A DNA stretch of 16,706 nucleotides from JBBREP01 sp036501845 (lineage in GTDB: Bacteria > Actinomycetota > Acidimicrobiia > IMCC26256 > PALSA-610), in the NCBI GenBank assembly GCA_036501845.1, contig DASXZO010000066.1:1-16706 (forward strand), read 5' to 3'. Under the pieces are notes generated by a model. That model worked only from the letters and a program-made list of their open reading frames with translations. It ran no database searches and had not been told where the DNA came from. The position numbers were made by a program, and so were the translations under genes. Positions within the stretch are counted from its first letter, which is position 1; each line of letters opens with the position of its first letter. Positions 14,223-16,706 of this stretch are shown here, one piece after another.

Positions 14223-14260
14223 TTGACTTCAAGTTCACTTGAAGTTGCAAGATATCCAAA
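14223..14260 (+). promoter_or_regulatory. SoxR-type promoter and operator, apparently giving a leaderless transcript
   Basis: A -35 TTGACT (14223-14228) and a -10-like CAAGAT (14248-14253) are separated by 19 bases, the stretched spacing typical of MerR/SoxR-activated promoters. Between them lies a perfect dyad, ACTTCAAG (14226-14233), spacer TTCA, CTTGAAGT (14238-14245), very close to the known SoxR-box core (CTCAAGTT/AACTTGAG type). Counting 7 bases past the -10 places transcription start at 14260, the A of the downstream ATG. On the other strand TTGCAA, a 19-base gap and CAAGAG face soxR, so the dyad may serve both directions. Confidence 0.8.
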
Positions 14261-15375
14261 TGCTCGCCACCACACCATTGCCCCCGACGGTGCTCGATGC
14301 CGCCGCAGCGATCGCGGTGCCGCGCGAAGCGCCGGCCGACTCGTTCGTACTCCACGCGCCGCTCGAGCTCATGGCGCGCGTAGGACTGCTGCCTTACCTC
14401 GACGCCGAGACCCGGCTCGCAGCCCTTGCGCGTATTGAGACGCTGACCGACCGTTTCACCGCGTCGGGCCCGGCCGCGCCAGCACCCGCCCCGCGCCGGT
14501 TCGACGATCCACCGGCCGCCGTGTCGCACCTCGCCGGCGCCATCGCCGCATCTGATCTCGACGACGTCGATGCCACGATGATCTGGCTCACCGCGCACGC
14601 CGCGCCCGGTGAGTTGCGACAGCTGCTCGGCGAAGCGGTGGTCGACGCGCTCGGCGCCGCGGCACACACGCCGATCGGCCTGTACCTACTGCCGACCGTC
14701 GCGTCCGGTCGGCTCCCGGCCTCGTTGCTACGCGGGCCTGTGCGCGAACTCGCACGACACCCGGACTGGCGGCTCGACTGGTTCCGGAGCGCGAGCGACG
14801 CGACTGCGAACGAGCACGATGATCTCGCTGGCGCGCTGCGTTCGGTGCCGCACCTCGGCCGCCCGGGAAGCGACTTCATCTTCCCGCTGATGTCGCAGGC
14901 GCAGCAGTCGGGCGCGGCTGCGAACGCGCTCGGCACACTGATCGACCACGCCGACCACGCCGACCAGACGACCGAGCGCCACACGTTGCTGCGCGCTGCG
15001 GCGTGGAGCATGTTGCACGACGACCCCGAGCAGGCACCCTACGGATGGACGCACTGCCTCACGATGCCGCAGGCGGTGTTGGCCCTCGCGGGCGACGGCG
15101 TGACGCCGCGCACCGCGCTCGCCGTGGCGGCAACGTACGTGGTGGGCTTCCGCGCCGCGCACGGACTCGAACCGCTGGGTCGCCTCGACGACGCAGCAAC
15201 AATCGACGCGCCGACCAACGTGACGGATCTCGTCACGTTCGCATCGCTGCACGACGACGCGCATGTGGTGAAGTACACGCTCGCGTGTCTGCTCGCCGCC
15301 GACGACGACCCGGCGTGGGCCGGCACCTACCTCGCCGCCGCCCACTACCTCGGCGAGTGGTGGCGCTCGCACTGA
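14260..15375 (+). CDS. Uncharacterised His-rich, alpha-helical protein under a SoxR-type promoter
   Basis: 371 residues. The ATG at 14260 is preferred to a TTG at 14239, because that TTG lies inside the SoxR operator and the predicted transcript begins at or next to the ATG. There is no signal peptide or membrane segment, and the sequence is Ala/Leu/Asp-rich and helical. Conserved-looking islands are SFVLHAPLELMARVGLLPYL (29-47), DATMIWLTAHAAPGEL (104-119), APYGWTHCLTMPQAVLAL (259-276), and a C-terminal LHDDAHVVKYTLACL (330-344) followed by DP-x6-YLAAAHYLGEWW. Histidines at 32, 113, 265, 331 and 335 could bind metal or act in catalysis. The C-terminal DDAHVVKYTLACL and the earlier H-C-L-T segment faintly recall questin-oxidase-like (DUF4243) proteins, which open quinone rings. 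I cannot confirm that family. The SoxR control is the strongest clue to a role with redox-cycling compounds. Confidence 0.85.
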   Translation: MLATTPLPPTVLDAAAAIAVPREAPADSFVLHAPLELMARVGLLPYLDAETRLAALARIETLTDRFTASGPAAPAPAPRRFDDPPAAVSHLAGAIAASDLDDVDATMIWLTAHAAPGELRQLLGEAVVDALGAAAHTPIGLYLLPTVASGRLPASLLRGPVRELARHPDWRLDWFRSASDATANEHDDLAGALRSVPHLGRPGSDFIFPLMSQAQQSGAAANALGTLIDHADHADQTTERHTLLRAAAWSMLHDDPEQAPYGWTHCLTMPQAVLALAGDGVTPRTALAVAATYVVGFRAAHGLEPLGRLDDAATIDAPTNVTDLVTFASLHDDAHVVKYTLACLLAADDDPAWAGTYLAAAHYLGEWWRSH

Positions 15376-15442
15376 TCAACGACCACACGGTTCAGTTCCG
15401 CGCGACAGCAAAGGCCTGGCTCTGCTCGATTTCTTGAGTGGC
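15376..15442. other. Short gap between convergent genes, nothing recognised
   Basis: No hairpin, repeat or start signal was seen here. It separates the 371-aa gene stop from the stop of the weak minus-strand ORF. Confidence 0.4.
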
Positions 15443-15697
15443 TCAGTTCGACGAACGTTGCCAGAATTGGCGCTTGGGCTCGCCTCGGCCCTGACTCCGC
15501 TCACGGCGCTGAAAGTCGGCCTTGCTGATGTTCTGGTCCTTGACGTGGCCCGCGTCGGCGACTTCTCGAAAATGCTCGTCACACAGCCAAATCGGCGGCG
15601 TGTCGGGTGAGCCGCTCAAGTGGCGGGCACTCCTTGGACAAGATTCGGTCCAGCGGCCGCCGAAGAACGCGGTGCGTCCGGACGCGCAGTCGTGCAC
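15443..15697 (-). CDS. Small Cys-containing hypothetical protein (doubtful)
   Basis: 84 residues from a GTG placed 4 bases after the stop of the transposase remnant. It contains HDC, ESC and LCDEHF, which could be zinc ligands in the style of small C...C...CxxH proteins, and a very basic, Gln-rich C-terminus (FQRRERSQGRGEPKRQFWQRSSN). I recognise no family. The frame continues upstream without a stop for 26 codons, in the same frame as the remnant's middle part. It could therefore be a real short gene, a host gene fragment or the readthrough tail of decayed DNA. There is no ribosome-binding site. Confidence 0.35.
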   Translation of the reverse strand: MHDCASGRTAFFGGRWTESCPRSARHLSGSPDTPPIWLCDEHFREVADAGHVKDQNISKADFQRRERSQGRGEPKRQFWQRSSN

Positions 15698-15701
15698 GTA
15701 C

Positions 15702-16185
15702 TCAGTCGAGCAGCTCGGCGAGCTGCGTGATGCTCCACGGAACCTCGCGACCGCGGCGGCAATGCCGGGATCGGCTTACCGGCCCTCTTCGTGAACGCCT
15801 GGCGGGCCCGGCAGAAGTTTGGCGTGGGAGAAGTGCAGCGGCACGGCAGGCGCGTGGTTCTCGGCCTTCTTGCCGCACGTCGTTCGTCGAACGCGTGAAG
15901 CCCTGCTTACATTCGTATCGTTCCGGAGCTCCACGTATAACTGCTCGTCTTGCTCGCGAGCGGATCGCCGCTCAAGATGCGCTTCTCGATCGAAGTGCAG
16001 ACCGCGCGCGCGTAGCGGTGATCGTCATCAATCGTGCCGTAGTCCTCGATCATCTGGCCGTAGTCGACGTTCCCGCGCCCGCTCTGAAATGTGAGCGAGT
16101 TGCGTATCGGATACCGAACACGACTCGGGAGATTTTCGCAAAATACTTTTGCGAACACGGCGTTTTCGGGGTTCGGTTGTCTCAC
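15702..16185 (-). pseudogene. Remnant of an IS1-like DDE transposase (C-terminal third, several frameshifts)
   Basis: Three reading frames on the minus strand join into one recognisable transposase end. Frame A (down to about 15938) reads GRGNVDYGQMIEDYG, then RYARAVCTSIEKRILSGDP, then SS. Frame B (15937 to 15776) continues YVELRNDTN, then CGKKAENHAPAVPLHFSH, and ends in TAA. A third frame supplies REVPWSITQLAELLD with a TGA at 15702-15704. These match, in order, the VDYA...YG, RYSP..CTG..K..I.GNPD, YVERQNLTM, KKVENHA.AVALHFMHYNF and VWS.EEI..LLD segments of the transposases usually labelled IS1 family. The N-terminal zinc/HTH part and the first catalytic acids are absent. The region upstream is occupied by the DUF222 gene's leader. 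It is non-functional. No terminal inverted repeat or target duplication was found. Confidence 0.75.
16135..16155. repeat. Perfect palindrome with 9-base arms and 3-base centre
   Basis: TTCGCAAAA (16135-16143), TAC, TTTTGCGAA (16147-16155). It lies 50 bases upstream of the DUF222/HNH start and at the edge of the transposase remnant. It could be an operator, a hairpin terminator, or a trace of a mobile-element end. Its AT-rich core is unlike the surrounding DNA. Confidence 0.7.
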
Positions 16186-16205
16186 CCCCCTGTCATGATG
16201 AGGGT

Positions 16206-16706
16206 GTGAGTGGGGCGACGATCTTCGAGCAGCTCGACGGCGTGAACGATGTCCTCGCCGCGGTCACTGAAGCGTTCGATGGTGATCTGTTTACGGGGAG
16301 GCAGGCGCAGCGGATCGTGTGCGCGGCGGCGGATATCGAACGGTTCGCGGTGGCGTTGAAGGCTCTGGCGATGCGCCGGGTCGATCAGACCGACGCCTGG
16401 AAGCACGACGGTGCGCGCTCGCCCGAGTCGTGGTTGGCGAACAAGACCGGTACGACCAAAAGCGACGCGCACGGCGCGGTCGAGTTCGGCGCGCAACTCG
16501 ACGATCTCCCGCAGGTCGCGGCCGCAGTCAAGAAAGGCCAGCTGTCGCCGGGGAAGGCGAAGATGATCGCCGGCGCGGCCAGCGCCGACCCTGACTCCGA
16601 AGCGCAGCTTCTCGCGCTCGGCAAGACCGGGTCGATGACCGCGTTGAAGAGCGAGTGTGCTGCGGCGCGGCAGCGGGGCGCGGGTCCGTCGGCGATCGAG
16701 AGGATC
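16206..16706 (+). CDS. DUF222/HNH endonuclease-type (13E12 repeat family) protein, 3' end outside window
   Basis: The frame is open from a GTG at 16206 to the last base (167 codons) and begins VSGATIFEQLDGVNDVLAAV. The visible part is the DUF222 domain: RIVCAAADIERFAVALKALAMRRV, then SPESWLANKTGTTKSDAHGAVEFG, LDDLPQVAAAVKKGQLSPGKAKMIAGAA, and DPDSEAQLLALGKTGSMTALKSEC. This order is diagnostic of the multi-copy actinobacterial family that normally ends in an HNH nuclease domain, which would lie beyond the window. In Mycobacterium tuberculosis the related REP13E12 repeats are the integration site of prophage phiRv1. Their own function is unknown. ATGAGGGT just upstream may supply the ribosome contact. 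The position beside a transposase remnant and a palindrome fits a plastic locus. Confidence 0.88.
   Translation, partial: MSGATIFEQLDGVNDVLAAVTEAFDGDLFTGRQAQRIVCAAADIERFAVALKALAMRRVDQTDAWKHDGARSPESWLANKTGTTKSDAHGAVEFGAQLDDLPQVAAAVKKGQLSPGKAKMIAGAASADPDSEAQLLALGKTGSMTALKSECAAARQRGAGPSAIERI

Noticed and set aside
15907..16185. A 92-codon - strand ORF as an intact gene
   Set aside because: It is only one frame of the frameshifted transposase remnant; homology continues in a second frame at 15937.
16195..16209. A four-codon ORF (ATG ATG AGG GTG TGA) overlapping the DUF222 start
   Set aside because: It is too short to support as a leader peptide without translation data; it may simply be ribosome-binding sequence.
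1..16706. CRISPR array, tRNA, rRNA or riboswitch
   Set aside because: No regularly spaced direct repeats, cloverleaf-like segments or conserved RNA motifs were recognised on either strand.

Overview
The window is very GC-rich, uses many GTG starts and is packed with short intergenic gaps. The gene families point to an actinobacterium, most likely an uncultured or poorly studied Acidimicrobiia/Ilumatobacter-like lineage. Relevant families are a DUF222/HNH protein, a Sap-type GAP protein, Tat-type ferritin-like proteins, a SoxR with a leaderless divergent gene, and a Cys-paired propeller protein. This placement is inferred from protein style only; no rRNA or tRNA gene is present.

Layout. (1) 1-2943, + strand: the 3' part of an exported seven-repeat propeller protein, then a YihY/BrkB-like membrane protein and a six-helix GAP/Sap family protein, the last two as a likely two-gene unit. 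(2) 2955-5863, - strand: an EmrB/QacA-type (DHA2) efflux transporter, a crotonase-fold enoyl-CoA hydratase and a nucleoside 2-deoxyribosyltransferase-like protein, in that transcription order. A divergent HxlR regulator with a C-terminal SCP2-like domain (5948-6589) shares the promoter region with the transporter and probably controls it. (3) 6586-9941: a divergent MacB/FtsX-type ABC permease (-) and its ATPase (+). (4) 9938-13256, - strand: an envelope redox/metal cluster transcribed as cupredoxin lipoprotein, ferritin-like protein 1, ferritin-like protein 2 (ATGA overlap), then an orphan solute-binding lipoprotein. (5) 13327-15375: a VOC-family protein whose 5' end looks frameshifted, soxR, and a divergent 371-residue His-rich protein. 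The soxR/371-aa intergenic region holds a perfect SoxR-type dyad between -35 and -10 with 19-bp spacing. The predicted transcription start coincides with the ATG of the 371-aa gene. (6) 15376-16706: a decayed region with a small Cys-containing ORF, the frameshifted C-terminal third of an IS1-like transposase (-), a perfect 9+3+9 palindrome, and the start of a DUF222/HNH (13E12-type) gene cut by the window end.

Most promising for new biology are the SoxR-controlled 371-aa protein, possibly a distant questin-oxidase-like quinone-modifying enzyme, and the cupredoxin/twin ferritin-like cluster. The ferritin-like proteins carry a cytosolic pre-signal extension and an altered His/Gln pattern in the second helix. 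No CRISPR array, tRNA, rRNA or phage module was seen.
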